A stretch of DNA of 35,340 nt from Woeseiaceae bacterium (GTDB lineage: Bacteria; Pseudomonadota; Gammaproteobacteria; Steroidobacterales; Woeseiaceae). The number at the start of each line of letters is the position of its first letter. Within the stretch, counting starts at the first letter, position 1. Location: contig JASJBB010000053.1 of the NCBI GenBank assembly GCA_030066735.1, positions 1-35,340 of the forward strand, read 5' to 3'. Of the stretch, positions 1 through 14,092 are shown piece after piece. Made by a program: the position numbers and the translations under genes. The notes under the pieces were generated by a model, which made no database searches, was not told the DNA's origin, and saw only the letters and a list, made by a program, of their open reading frames with translations.

Positions 1-554
1 GCGCCGATGGACAACAGCATGATCAGCGCGACCGCCGCGAACCAGCCAAACAGCTGGCGGCGAAACCCGGCAACCTGGGCGTTGAATGACTCGAGGCTTT
101 CCGCAACCTTGAACACGAACGGCCGGTAGTTGCCGTCGGGCAGCTCCCACTGCACGGCCAGGCTCAAAGTGAGCACCGGCGTGCCGTCGGCCAGCGATTC
201 ACGCAGAAACTGGCGCACGCCGCCCGCGGGCACCTTACCCCTGGGAATGTCGATACCGAGCGCCGAGCGGGAGCGCCAGACGGGTTCCCCGGCCGCATCG
301 CGAAGCTCGGCATAGAGCCCGGAGCCGATCGCCCCGAACCGGGGTTCCTGCAGGTCCGGCGGCAGCTCCAGGCCGCCGTTCTCGGTCGCCTCGGCAGCGG
401 CCAGGATCGCCATCAGGTGGCCGTCGAGGATGTCCCGCTGCGCCTGCTCTCCGGCGCTGCGAAAGGCGGTATCGAGCACCACGATCGTGGCGCCGAAAAA
501 CAGGATGAGCAGCACACTGACCGAGATCAGCAGGCGCGCACTGAGAGAGGACAT
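1..554 (-). CDS. phoQ: PhoQ-like sensor histidine kinase, N-terminal part, cut by window edge
   Basis: The frame opens with ATG at 554-552, which shares one base with the TGA stop of the response-regulator gene (TGATG), and stays open to base 1, giving 184 residues. Visible parts are a short cytoplasmic start, a hydrophobic segment at about residues 6-27, a periplasmic sensor region to about residue 165, and the beginning of a second membrane segment at about 168-184. The HAMP, dimerisation and ATPase domains would lie outside the window. This topology and the position directly after a PhoP-like regulator make it the cognate membrane kinase that would phosphorylate that regulator. The sensor region is not obviously acidic like that of enteric PhoQ, so the signal is unknown. 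The name phoQ rests mainly on the partner gene. Confidence 0.8.
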   Translation of the reverse strand, partial: MSSLSARLLISVSVLLILFFGATIVVLDTAFRSAGEQAQRDILDGHLMAILAAAEATENGGLELPPDLQEPRFGAIGSGLYAELRDAAGEPVWRSRSALGIDIPRGKVPAGGVRQFLRESLADGTPVLTLSLAVQWELPDGNYRPFVFKVAESLESFNAQVAGFRRQLFGWFAAVALIMLLSIG

Positions 555-1240
555 CACTCGGACGGGCCGCGTTCCAGCGCGAAACGATAGCCTCTGCCGC
601 GCAGGGTCTCGATGGGATTGATCGTGTTGTCGGGGTCCATTTTCTTGCGCAGGCGGCCGATAAACACTTCGATAACGTTGCTGTCGCGCTCGAAATCCTG
701 GTCGTAGAGGCGCTCCGTGAGTTCAGTCTTGGACACGACCTGCCCGGCACGCACCATCAGGTACTCGATGATCTTGTACTCGAAACTCGTTAGCTCGATG
801 CCCGCATCATTGACCATCAACTCCTGCCGCGACATGTCGAGGGTAACGGGGCCGGCTTTCATGATCGAGGACGCCCAGCCGCCACTGCGCCGCAGCAAGG
901 CGTTGACGCGCGCCGTAACTTCCTCGACGTGGAACGGTTTGACGACGTAGTCGTCGGCGCCGGCTTCGAGCCCGTCGACCTTGTCCTCCCAGCGGTCGCG
1001 GGCCGTGAGGATCAGAATCGGGTAGGTCTTGCCGCGGTCGCGAAGCTCGCGAATGATGTCGAGGCCGGACATCTCGGGCAATCCCAGGTCGACGATGGCG
1101 AGGTCGATCGGATACTCGAGCGCGAAATAGAGGCCTTCCTTGCCGTCGCCCGCCTGCTCTACGGCGAAGCCGCCGTCGGCCAGCTTGGCCGCCAGGGATT
1201 CGCGCAGCGTGGCGTCGTCTTCGATTACCAGTAAACGCAT
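554..1240 (-). CDS. phoP: PhoP-like OmpR-family response regulator
   Basis: A 228-residue two-domain regulator. The receiver domain (about 1-118) has the acidic pocket E7-D8-D9, the phospho-acceptor D51 in IVDLGLP, T79 and K101 in VKPFHVEE. A winged-helix DNA-binding domain follows (about 130-225), ending in the usual GRGYRF hairpin. The phrases VEDxxxLR, IVDLGLPxxxGL, LTARxxWxDKV and LRKKM are shared with enteric PhoP, which is the closest family I recognise. It lies 5 nt after the PepSY gene and overlaps the kinase gene by one base, so the group is one operon. Four TTCA half-sites at 11-bp spacing upstream of the operon (2122-2158) fit the tandem binding of OmpR-family dimers and suggest autoregulation; that is inference. 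The symbol phoP is by similarity only. Confidence 0.9.
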   Translation of the reverse strand: MRLLVIEDDATLRESLAAKLADGGFAVEQAGDGKEGLYFALEYPIDLAIVDLGLPEMSGLDIIRELRDRGKTYPILILTARDRWEDKVDGLEAGADDYVVKPFHVEEVTARVNALLRRSGGWASSIMKAGPVTLDMSRQELMVNDAGIELTSFEYKIIEYLMVRAGQVVSKTELTERLYDQDFERDSNVIEVFIGRLRKKMDPDNTINPIETLRGRGYRFALERGPSE

Positions 1241-1245
1241 GACGG

Positions 1246-1533
1246 TCAGCCTCCGCGTTTGCGACCCTGGACCTTGTGCGTCTTGACCTTGCCGTCCTTG
1301 GTCAGGACCTTGATGTGGTGGACTTCACGTCCCCCACTCACCTTGGTTTCCGCGCTCAGGATGCGACCGCCGGTCTGGCGCCGCACCTGTTCCACGGCTT
1401 CCGACAGGGTCTTGCCATTATTCTGTGCCACGACGATCGGCCGGGCATCGTGATCGTCCGCGCTGGCGCCGAGGGGACCCAGCGCCAGCGCGGCGAAGAT
1501 GAGAACAATGGACAGGCGTCGCATCGGGTTCAT
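1246..1533 (-). CDS. Small secreted PepSY-domain protein
   Basis: A 95-residue protein with a Sec signal peptide (basic MRR then a hydrophobic stretch to about residue 24, probable cleavage after ASA). The mature part has the PepSY pattern: LSEAVEQVRRQTGGRILSAETK, the GGREVHHIKVLT strand pair and a basic tail. PepSY proteins are periplasmic or membrane modules thought to modulate proteases or sensors, and short ones are often encoded beside PhoPQ-like pairs, so a feedback or accessory role toward the kinase is plausible but inferred. It sits between the glycine-zipper gene (12 nt) and the regulator (5 nt). A second ATG three codons in (1524) is an equally possible start, and no clear ribosome binding site separates them. 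Confidence 0.82.
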   Translation of the reverse strand: MNPMRRLSIVLIFAALALGPLGASADDHDARPIVVAQNNGKTLSEAVEQVRRQTGGRILSAETKVSGGREVHHIKVLTKDGKVKTHKVQGRKRGG

Positions 1534-1545
1534 TCGCTATCTGTA

Positions 1546-2055
1546 TCACCCGGCGGGGCGGATGTCGACTCGCACCTTGATCTTTTTGCCCGGGTCGTAC
1601 GGCATGCGCGTCGAGTAGTTCTGGCCGTGGTAGCGATAGACGACCTGGTAGCCGTCGATGCGCTCTTCCAGGCGATTCTCGTAGCGCGTCGCGCAGCGCT
1701 GCACGGGCTCGGCGACATCGACACGGCGTACCGGCCCATGACCGATGGCGGCGCCAATCATGCTGCCGGCCACCGTGGCGGCGTCCTTGCCGCGGCCGTT
1801 GCCGAACTGGTGCCCGATCACGCCACCGATGACCGCACCGGCCAATGCCCGGCCCGATGCGCCACGCCGCCGCTCGTAGGTGCTGTAGTACTGGGTTTCC
1901 TGCCAGCATTCGCGAACCGGCGCCTTGACAGTGACCGTGCGAACGATCGGCTGCGCGCTGAGCACTTTCGCGTAGTCATAGACGGCCGCGTTGGCAGCCC
2001 CGGAAATCGCCAGCAGCGCCGCTGCTGAGATCAGTCCTGCTTTCCTGGTATTCAT
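1546..2055 (-). CDS. Exported glycine-zipper (17-kDa-antigen/SlyB-like) protein
   Basis: A 169-residue protein with an N-terminal signal peptide (hydrophobic about 7-23, cleavage near ANA-AVY). A glycine-zipper pair lies at about residues 70-105, with GAVIGGVIGHQFGNG and GSMIGAAIGHG, matching the 2TM glycine-zipper family of outer-membrane-associated proteins. The C-terminal part has paired cysteines and a YEVVYRY-like strand region common in this family. No lipobox is seen, so unlike SlyB it is probably not lipidated. The start is taken at 2055, because GGAG at about 2061-2064 sits at good spacing; an in-frame ATG at 2067 would overlap that site. It is the first gene of the operon leading to phoP/phoQ. 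SlyB-type proteins belong to the PhoPQ regulon and interact with PhoQ in enterics, which fits the context. Confidence 0.85.
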   Translation of the reverse strand: MNTRKAGLISAAALLAISGAANAAVYDYAKVLSAQPIVRTVTVKAPVRECWQETQYYSTYERRRGASGRALAGAVIGGVIGHQFGNGRGKDAATVAGSMIGAAIGHGPVRRVDVAEPVQRCATRYENRLEERIDGYQVVYRYHGQNYSTRMPYDPGKKIKVRVDIRPAG

Positions 2056-2121
2056 CGTACTCTCCATTTCCCATTCGACCGGCTTCTTGCCAGCCTGGGG
2101 AAAAGACTAGCCCGGGCGCAA

Positions 2122-2158
2122 TGAACCACCGCTGAATGCGGTGTGAATACCAGCTGAA
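2122..2158 (-). promoter_or_regulatory. Four phased TTCA half-sites, probable response-regulator operator
   Basis: On the minus strand the tetramer TTCA starts at 2158, 2147, 2136 and 2125, exactly 11 bp apart each time (TGAA at 2155, 2144, 2133 and 2122 on the plus strand); two of the four extend to TTCAGC. OmpR/PhoB-family regulators bind direct repeats at 11-bp spacing as tandem dimers, so this looks like two adjacent dimer sites. The array begins just inside the mazG stop codon and ends about 66 nt before the glycine-zipper start. A weak -10-like TAGTCT lies about 10 nt after the last unit, the layout expected when an activator replaces the -35 box. Binding by the linked PhoP-like protein is inferred. 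Confidence 0.6.
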
Positions 2159-2938
2159 CTAGCCGACGCGCTTCTTGGCGGCGCGCCACTCCTGGTCCAG
2201 TGACGCGAGCGTCTGCTGCTCCAGAGCCTTGTTTTTTGCGGCCATGGCCTGCTCCATGTCCCGAAACCGCCGTTCGAACTTGAAATTTGCCGCGGCCAGG
2301 ACTTTTTCTGGGTCCACGTCGAGGTGCCGGGCAAGATTGACGACCGCGAACAGCAAGTCGCCGAATTCTTCCTCGATCGCCGCCTGGCTGCGGGTACCGA
2401 CGGCGCTCTCGAGTTCGTCGAGTTCCTCGCGGATCTTGTCGCGGACGCCGCTCCGGTCCGGCCAGTCGAACCCCACGAGACTGGCCCGTTTGCCCAGTTT
2501 CTGCGCCCTTTTCAGCGCCGGCAGCGCCTTTGCAATGCCTGCCAGCGCGCTGTCATCGACCCGGGCGGCTCGCTCTTCGGCCTTGATCCGCTCCCAGCTG
2601 CCCGCCTGCGCCCCCGCGGCCCGCTCTTCGTCGGTCCCGAATACATGGGGATGGCGGCGCAGCATCTTGTCCGAGATCGTCCCGGCCACATCGTCAAAAT
2701 CGAACAAACCGGCTTCCCGGGCCATCTGCGCGTGAAACACGACCTGGAACAGCAGATCGCCGAGCTCGTCCCGCAGGGCATCGAAGTCCTCGCGCGCAAT
2801 CGCGTCGGCCACCTCGTAGGCCTCTTCGATCGTAAAAGGCGCGATGCTCGCGAAGTCCTGCTCGAGATCCCAGGGGCAGCCCGATTCAGGGTCGCGCAGG
2901 CCCTCCATGACTTCAAGTAATTTCTCAATACTACTCAT
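2159..2938 (-). CDS. mazG: MazG nucleoside triphosphate pyrophosphohydrolase
   Basis: A 259-residue, two-domain MazG that hydrolyses NTPs and dNTPs to monophosphate and pyrophosphate. It is a housecleaning enzyme and, in enterics, lowers ppGpp-linked toxicity. The N-terminal MazG domain has the EExxE/ExxD metal site (E38-E39, E42, E58, D61, within TIEEAYEVADAI and DELGDLLFQVVFH). The second domain repeats it (IREELDELE and EEFGDLLFAVVNLARH). The conserved SGCPWDLEQ opening is present near residue 19, and the length matches full-length gammaproteobacterial MazG (about 260). It follows the NUDIX gene by 6 nt and in the same reading frame. The first codons are unusually AT-rich for this genome, probably keeping the translation start unstructured. 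Confidence 0.97.
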   Translation of the reverse strand: MSSIEKLLEVMEGLRDPESGCPWDLEQDFASIAPFTIEEAYEVADAIAREDFDALRDELGDLLFQVVFHAQMAREAGLFDFDDVAGTISDKMLRRHPHVFGTDEERAAGAQAGSWERIKAEERAARVDDSALAGIAKALPALKRAQKLGKRASLVGFDWPDRSGVRDKIREELDELESAVGTRSQAAIEEEFGDLLFAVVNLARHLDVDPEKVLAAANFKFERRFRDMEQAMAAKNKALEQQTLASLDQEWRAAKKRVG

Positions 2939-2944
2939 AATTTG

Positions 2945-6421
<3,477 letters not shown>

Positions 6422-6440
6422 GTTCTCGTGACCATATGTG

Positions 6441-6468
6441 AAATTTGCCGGCTGCGTGCGGCCAATTT
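6441..6468 (+). terminator. Imperfect hairpin after purB, possible terminator
   Basis: Arms AAATTTGCCG (6441-6450) and CGGCCAATTT (6459-6468) pair over 10 positions with one mismatch around an 8-nt loop, starting 19 nt after the purB stop. No run of T follows, so intrinsic termination would be weak. The rest of the 158-bp gap (6422-6579) shows nothing else that I can name, though a promoter for the next gene could be there. Confidence 0.35.
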
Positions 6469-6579
6469 GTCGTGTCTCTGAAACGCGCGCCCTGCTTGGG
6501 ATGCAAACGATTCTCGATGTACCGGCCAGCCCTGAAAACGTGACGCAGTTGGCACTGTATTCGACATCTCGCCGGTAAT

Positions 6580-7086
6580 ATGAAGTCCATGGAGCAGGTA
6601 CGCGAAAAGGGCCGTCGCTGGGTCATTTCCACGCGCGAGGAAATGCGCCAGGCCGTGATCGAGGTGGCCCGCGAAGCAAAGCGCAAAGTTTCGATCTTCA
6701 CGCATGACCTCGAGCCGGGCATTTACGACGACCCCGAGTTCCTGGAGATCATCAAGCGCCTGATTCTGTCGCAGACCTACTCGCGAATTCGCGTGCTGAT
6801 TGCCGACCCCACCAGGGCCGTCAAGACCGGCAACAATTTCGTGCATCTTGGCCGCCGCCTCAACACGTACATCGAGTTTCGCCATGTCCGCGAGGACCTG
6901 CGCACCCACGCCGAGTCCTTTTGCATCGCCGACGAGACGGCGCTCGTGTATCGCCTGCAGGCGAGTCGTTGGGAGGGCATTGCCGACACCTACGAACCGG
7001 CGGTATCAAAACTGTACGGCAAGATGTTCGACGAGATCTGGCTGGCAAGCGAAGTCGAAACGGAATTTCGCCAACTCGGAATATAA
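6580..7086 (+). CDS. DUF7931-like protein, function unknown
   Basis: A 168-residue cytosolic protein without signal peptide or membrane segment. The N-terminal half ([32 protein letters not shown]) and the central strand [10 protein letters not shown] resemble the phospholipase D-like fold, but there is no HxKxxxxD catalytic motif, so a binding rather than phosphodiesterase role is likelier. I associate it with a gammaproteobacterial family listed as DUF7931, from memory and unverified. A second ATG at 6589 is an alternative start. It lies 158 nt after purB and 11 nt before nudJ, probably cotranscribed with the latter. Confidence 0.75.
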   Translation: MKSMEQVREKGRRWVISTREEMRQAVIEVAREAKRKVSIFTHDLEPGIYDDPEFLEIIKRLILSQTYSRIRVLIADPTRAVKTGNNFVHLGRRLNTYIEFRHVREDLRTHAESFCIADETALVYRLQASRWEGIADTYEPAVSKLYGKMFDEIWLASEVETEFRQLGI

Positions 7087-7097
7087 GAACACACGGA

Positions 7098-7589
7098 ATG
7101 TACCCAACGGACCTGACGGTTTCGGCCGTCATCGAATATGACGGCAGCTACCTGCTCATCGAGGAGTATTCGATGGGTGACGTCGTGATCAACCAGCCCG
7201 GCGGCCACATCGAGGCCGGCGAATCCCCCGAAGAAGCCGTTATTCGCGAAGTGCGCGAGGAAACCGGCTGCGACGTCTCCTGCGGAGAGCTGATCGGCGT
7301 CTACCTGTGGATTCACCCGCAGACCCGCCAACAGTTCCTGCGGCTCGTGTTCGTGGCCGAATACCTCGGATGCGACGAGAGCCGCAGTCTCGATCACAAC
7401 ATTGTGCGCAGGCGCTGGATAGCGCGCTCGGATATCGAAGGGCGCCGCAACGACCTGCGGACCCCCGTTGTCCTGCGCTGCATTCGCGACTATGAAGCCG
7501 GCAAACGCCAGTCTGACGCCATGCTGACCGGCATGCTGCCCCTGCAGAACAACGTCGACGCCGTGCTCGCCAACGCCGACCTGGTCTAA
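7098..7589 (+). CDS. nudJ: NUDIX phosphatase NudJ-like
   Basis: A 163-residue NUDIX hydrolase. The full Nudix box GX5EX7REUXEEXGU is at residues 36-58 (G36, E42, R50-E51, E54-E55, G57), preceded by [12 protein letters not shown]. The [15 protein letters not shown] strand and the LRSP-like [15 protein letters not shown] tail match NudJ (YmfB), which removes phosphate from nucleoside tri- and diphosphates and from HMP-PP of thiamine synthesis. ATG at 7098 is taken as start; the open frame further upstream overlaps the preceding gene and adds no homologous residues. NudJ next to MnmA is a conserved enterobacterial pairing, supporting the call. Confidence 0.92.
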   Translation: MYPTDLTVSAVIEYDGSYLLIEEYSMGDVVINQPGGHIEAGESPEEAVIREVREETGCDVSCGELIGVYLWIHPQTRQQFLRLVFVAEYLGCDESRSLDHNIVRRRWIARSDIEGRRNDLRTPVVLRCIRDYEAGKRQSDAMLTGMLPLQNNVDAVLANADLV

Positions 7590-7622
7590 CTCCGCAAACA
7601 TACTGGCCCACGGCCTACCCCT

Positions 7623-7631
7623 TGGTAAAAT
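7623..7631 (+). promoter_or_regulatory. Extended -10 element abutting mnmA
   Basis: TGGTAAAAT is an extended -10 (TGn followed by TAAAAT at 7626-7631). No good -35 lies 17 bp upstream (CTGGCC is weak). Transcription would begin around 7638-7639, only two or three bases before the mnmA ATG at 7641, and there is no Shine-Dalgarno sequence, so an essentially leaderless message is possible. Confidence 0.5.
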
Positions 7632-7640
7632 CACGCGTCT

Positions 7641-8795
7641 ATGGAGCGCGAACTCAAGAATCGCAGGGTGATCCTGGGCCTATCAGGAGGCGTCGACTCG
7701 GCCGTTGCCGCGGTGCGGCTCATCGAGGCCGGCGCGGATGTGCACGCGCTGCACATGACCAACTGGGAAGACGAGGACGGCTACTGCACGGCCGCCGAAG
7801 ACCTTCAGGATGCGCGCAACGTCTGCGAGCAACTCGGCATTCCGCTCCACCACGTCAATTTCGCCAGGCAATACCGCGACCGGGTCTTTCGCTACTTTCT
7901 CGACGAATACGCGGCCGGCCGCACGCCGAACCCGGACGTGTTGTGCAATCGCGAGATCAAGTTCGGCGTATTTCGCGAACACGCGAAGCGCCTCGGCGGC
8001 GAATTGCTGGCCACCGGCCACTACGCGCGCACGGCGCTCGGCGACGGCCGCACCCGGCTGCTCAAGGGCGCCGACCTGAACAAGGACCAGAGTTACTTCC
8101 TGCACGCCGTCAGTGAGGAAGCGCTCGCCGAGACCGTGTTTCCGCTCGGCGATCTCACCAAGGACCAGGTGCGCCGCATCGCCAAAGACCACGGGCTCGC
8201 CGTCCACGCGAAACGCGACAGCACGGGCATCTGCTTCATCGGCGAGCGGCCGTTTCGCGAATTCCTGAGCACTTACCTGCCCGCCAACCCGGGCCCGATC
8301 CGAACCCCGGAAGGGGCCGAGGTCGGCCGGCATCACGGGCTGATGTACTACACGCTCGGGCAGCGCCAGGGCCTGGGCATCGGCGGACGGGCCGGCGCGA
8401 GCGACGCGCCCTGGTACGTCGTCGACAAGGACGCCGGGGCCAATGCGCTGATCGTTGCCCAGGGCAACACCGATCTCCTGATGAGCGATGCGCTGACGGC
8501 CGTGGAGGCAGGCTGGATCAATGGGCCGCCCGCAGGCCTCGAGGCCGGGCTACGTTGCATGGCCAAGGTCCGCTATCGCCAGCCGGACCAGGCCTGCGAG
8601 GTCAGGCCAGCGGCCGGCGGCGGTCTCTCGGTCAGCTTCGAGGAGGCCCAGAGGGCCGTGGCGCCCGGCCAGTACGTGGTGTTCTACGACGGCGACGTGT
8701 GCCTCGGCGGCGCGGTGATCGACGAAATCCACAGGATCGAGGCCGCCGGTTCCGCTATAATGCGCGCGCCCGGTGACCTGGCCGGCCACGGTTGA
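7641..8795 (+). CDS. mnmA: tRNA-specific 2-thiouridylase MnmA
   Basis: A 384-residue enzyme that thiolates U34 of the tRNAs for Lys, Glu and Gln, using ATP to adenylate C2 and sulfur relayed by the Tus system. The PP-loop SGGVDS is at residues 15-20. The catalytic pair is Cys102 ([12 protein letters not shown]) and Cys198 ([12 protein letters not shown]), matching Cys102/Cys199 of E. coli. [13 protein letters not shown] and the GLGIGG segment of the central domain are also present. The protein carries about 20 residues beyond the usual VCLGGAVID ending, and the acnA promoter lies in that tail. A substrate, tRNA-Lys(TTT), is encoded elsewhere in this window. Confidence 0.97.
   Translation: MERELKNRRVILGLSGGVDSAVAAVRLIEAGADVHALHMTNWEDEDGYCTAAEDLQDARNVCEQLGIPLHHVNFARQYRDRVFRYFLDEYAAGRTPNPDVLCNREIKFGVFREHAKRLGGELLATGHYARTALGDGRTRLLKGADLNKDQSYFLHAVSEEALAETVFPLGDLTKDQVRRIAKDHGLAVHAKRDSTGICFIGERPFREFLSTYLPANPGPIRTPEGAEVGRHHGLMYYTLGQRQGLGIGGRAGASDAPWYVVDKDAGANALIVAQGNTDLLMSDALTAVEAGWINGPPAGLEAGLRCMAKVRYRQPDQACEVRPAAGGGLSVSFEEAQRAVAPGQYVVFYDGDVCLGGAVIDEIHRIEAAGSAIMRAPGDLAGHG
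8756..8761 (+). promoter_or_regulatory. Consensus -10 box upstream of acnA
   Basis: A perfect TATAAT followed by GCGCGC lies 59 nt before the acnA start, inside the last codons of mnmA. No -35 hexamer at 16-18 bp is convincing, so activator dependence is possible. Confidence 0.5.
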
Positions 8796-8820
8796 ACCCC
8801 ACAATCCCGGAGAAAACACG

Positions 8821-11473
<2,653 letters not shown>

Positions 11474-11484
<11 letters not shown>

Positions 11485-12205
11485 GCCGCTGCTCGCGGCC
11501 CTGCGTGACGCGCAACACGTTTGCGTGCTCACCGGGGCCGGCATCTCCGCCGAAAGCGGCATCCCCACTTTCCGCGAGGCCCAGACCGGTCTCTGGGAAA
11601 ACTATGACCCGATGGACCTGGCCACGCCGGAGGCGTTCCTGCGCGACCCCGAGCTGGTCTGGCGCTGGTATCGCTGGCGCCGCGACCTCGTTGCCGAGGC
11701 CGAGCCGAACCCGGGCCACCGCGCCCTGGCCGAGCTGGAGGAACTGGTCCCGAAGCTGACGCTGGTCACCCAGAACGTCGACGGGCTGCATGCCCGGGCC
11801 GGCAGCGCCGACGTCATCGAGTTTCACGGCAACCTGTTCGCGACGCGCTGTTTTGTCGAAGACTGCCTGGTTGAGGTGGACACCGAAGCAGAAATCCCGC
11901 GTTGCCCTGCCTGTGGCGGCCATGCCCGGCCGGGCGTGGTCTGGTTTGGCGAGGCCATCCCGGGGCAGGCCCTGGACCGGTCCTTTGCCGCCGCCCGGGA
12001 CTGCGACGTCTTCCTGTCGATCGGCACGTCGTCGCTGGTCTACCCGGCTGCAGGGCTGGCCGAACTCGCAAAGAACCACGGCGCCGTTGTTGCCGAGGTC
12101 AACCCGAACCCGACCGGACTCGCGGCTTTCTTCGACCACGCCGTGGCCGGAAACGCCGGCGAGGTGCTGCCGGAACTCGTATCCGGCCTGCGTGGCGCGC
12201 CTTAG
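11474..12205 (+). CDS. cobB: Class III sirtuin, NAD-dependent protein deacylase (CobB-like)
   Basis: A 243-residue Sir2 enzyme that removes acyl groups from lysines with NAD+. Motifs: [14 protein letters not shown] from residue 21, TQNVDGLH, catalytic His118 in EFHGN, zinc cysteines 126, 131, 144 and 147, and [10 protein letters not shown]. The Tyr66-x-x-Arg69 pair (WYRWR) is the class III signature associated with desuccinylase/demalonylase activity. The start is TTG at 11474, overlapping the acnA stop by 11 nt; no better in-frame start exists. Translation is probably coupled to aconitase. The name follows E. coli CobB, but the substrate set is not known. Confidence 0.93.
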
Positions 12206-12288
12206 GGCCGGTTGAAAGCCCGGTTTCGAGAACCATATCCGTATAGACTTTTCAAAAGAACAGGGGTCGCCTCCTGACGAGGACTACC

Positions 12289-13290
12289 GTGACAGAACAA
12301 ACCGCTGCAAAGATCCTCCGCAGACCGCGCTGGCTGGCCGTCGCCGCCTGGATACTCGGCGTGCTCATCCTGATCAACGTGGTGCTGGGCATCTGGTGGT
12401 CGCGCCAGCCCGACGTGTTCTGGGTGAACCGCAGCGTGGACGACAATCGCATCGTCGTCGGCTACGCCACGACCGATACGCTGATTCGCGTGGCCGGTAC
12501 CCTGCTGGACAAGCCCGGCGGCTACCTCAGCAATGACGTCATGCCCCCTGGCGTGTTCCTCGACAACATGCCCAACTGGGAGTTCGGGGTCCTGCAGCAG
12601 GTGCGGGACCTCGCCAGGGTCATGCGCAACGACTACAGCCGCAGCCAGTCGCAGTCGAAGGAAGACCCGGACATTCGCGACGCTGAGCAGGCGTTTTTCA
12701 TCGACAACACGTCGTGGATCTTTCCAAGGGCGGAATCCGAGTACCGGCGAGCCATAAACGGCTTCACCCGTTACCGGGACCGCCTTTCCGATGACGACGA
12801 TCTCGACGCGCAGTTCTACGCCCGCGCAGACAACCTGCGAGAATGGCTGGCGCAGGTCGAAAAACGGCTGGGCAGCCTGACACGCCGTCTCGGCGACAGC
12901 GTGGCGACAACACGCATCAACGAGGACCTCGCCATGGATCCGTCGGCGACGGCCTCCAACCCCCAGCAGGACGTGGTGGCGGTGCAGACCTCATGGTTCG
13001 AGGTGGACGACGTATTCTTCGAGGCCCGCGGCACGGCCTGGGCGCTCGTGCATTTCTTCCGGGCCGCCGAGTTCGATTTTGCACAGGTCCTGGAGGACAA
13101 GAATGCGAACGCCAGCGTGCGCCAGATCATTCGCGAACTCGAGACCAGCCTGCAGTCCCTGCGGTCGCCCGTGATCCTGAACGGTAGCGGCTACGGGTTC
13201 TTCGCGAATCACTCGCTGGTCATGGCGAATTACCTGGCGCGGGCCAATGCCGCCGTCATCAACCTGCGCGAGCTGCTCGACCAGGGGTGA
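12289..13290 (+). CDS. DUF2333 family inner-membrane protein
   Basis: A 333-residue protein with one membrane anchor near the N-terminus (about residues 15-37, WLAVAAWILGVLILINVVLG) and a large predicted periplasmic domain rich in charged helices. Conserved-looking phrases include GGYLSNDVMPPGVFLDNMPNWEFGVLQQVRD and the FFEARGTAWAL segment typical of DUF2333, a family without known function. The start is GTG at 12289 with GAGG about 7 nt upstream. It lies 83 nt after the sirtuin gene; TTGAAA followed about 18 bp later by TATCCG in that gap could be a weak promoter. It ends next to an AT-rich hairpin shared with the convergent peptidase gene. Confidence 0.85.
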   Translation: MTEQTAAKILRRPRWLAVAAWILGVLILINVVLGIWWSRQPDVFWVNRSVDDNRIVVGYATTDTLIRVAGTLLDKPGGYLSNDVMPPGVFLDNMPNWEFGVLQQVRDLARVMRNDYSRSQSQSKEDPDIRDAEQAFFIDNTSWIFPRAESEYRRAINGFTRYRDRLSDDDDLDAQFYARADNLREWLAQVEKRLGSLTRRLGDSVATTRINEDLAMDPSATASNPQQDVVAVQTSWFEVDDVFFEARGTAWALVHFFRAAEFDFAQVLEDKNANASVRQIIRELETSLQSLRSPVILNGSGYGFFANHSLVMANYLARANAAVINLRELLDQG

Positions 13291-13298
13291 TATTTTAG

Positions 13299-13325
13299 AT
13301 TAGATAGTTTCTTTAACTATCTAAT
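13299..13325. terminator. Perfect 11-bp AT-rich inverted repeat between convergent genes
   Basis: ATTAGATAGTT (13299-13309) and AACTATCTAAT (13315-13325) are exact complements around a 5-nt TCTTT loop. It lies between the stops of the DUF2333 gene (13290) and the peptidase gene (13328), so it can act on both strands. The arms are unusually AT-rich for this genome and flanks contain short T/A runs. A bidirectional terminator is the natural reading. Confidence 0.65.
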
Positions 13326-13327
13326 AT

Positions 13328-14083
13328 TTAATAGATTCCTAGCCAGGCTGGAATGCTCTTCCAGGATTCTCCCAGGGCCTTGTCCAGGCGCTCGTAGTCG
13401 GGCTCGAAACGCCCTACCCGCTGCCAGAACCGGCGCGAGTGGTTCATGTGCCTGGCGTGGCAAAGCTCGTGGATCATCAGGTAGCGCAACAGGTCCGGCT
13501 CCAGGAACAGCAGGCAGAAATTCATGCTGATCGTGCCCGTGCTCGAATGGCTGCCCCAGCAGGTCTTCTGGCAGCGTACGTGCATGCGCTGAAACGGGTT
13601 GTCGGTGAGCTCTGACAGCGCCCGCAATCGCGGCAGAAACTCCTTTTTGGCCACCGCGGCGAGCCAGCGCCGCAACGCCGCAACGCACTCTGCATCATCG
13701 CCCGTGCGCCCCCGCAGGGTCACTACGTCACTGCCGCTGCGGTATTTGACGGTCGCAGCGCCCGTACGACGTTCGTAGCGCACGCGAAAAGACTGCCCGA
13801 TCGCCGGAAGCTCGATCCGGTTGGGCAGGACGAAGGGCTCGGGCGGCACCACGGTAGCGAACGAGGCCCGCGACCGCTCTATCCACTCCCGGTTCGCCTC
13901 GATGAAGGCCTGGACGTCAGCGGCGCGCGTGCGTTTCGGCACCACGACTTCGACCCGGCCACGCGGGTAGACCTTGATCGACAGCCGTTTCGCGCGCCGG
14001 CTCTCGCGCACGGAAAAGCCCGGCTTTGCGCCGGGCCCTTCGGTATCTGAAAACAGTCGGAGTTGTCTCGCCGCGCTCTGCAC
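13328..14083 (-). CDS. YgjP-type (M48/DUF45) metallopeptidase
   Basis: A 251-residue predicted zinc peptidase of the YgjP/SprT-like group. The zinc site HELCH is at residues 205-209 with a third candidate ligand His215 in HMNHSRRFW. Upstream are the family phrases RRAKRLSIKVYPRGRVEVVVPKR and CWGSHSSTGTISMNF. No signal peptide or membrane segment, so it is cytosolic; its substrates are unknown. The start is GTG at 14083, 9 nt after the preceding gene's stop. A TAAAAT string overlaps that stop codon and ends only 6 nt before the GTG, which may be a -10 box giving a near-leaderless message. Confidence 0.9.
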   Translation of the reverse strand: MQSAARQLRLFSDTEGPGAKPGFSVRESRRAKRLSIKVYPRGRVEVVVPKRTRAADVQAFIEANREWIERSRASFATVVPPEPFVLPNRIELPAIGQSFRVRYERRTGAATVKYRSGSDVVTLRGRTGDDAECVAALRRWLAAVAKKEFLPRLRALSELTDNPFQRMHVRCQKTCWGSHSSTGTISMNFCLLFLEPDLLRYLMIHELCHARHMNHSRRFWQRVGRFEPDYERLDKALGESWKSIPAWLGIY

Positions 14084-14092
14084 GGCGTTATT

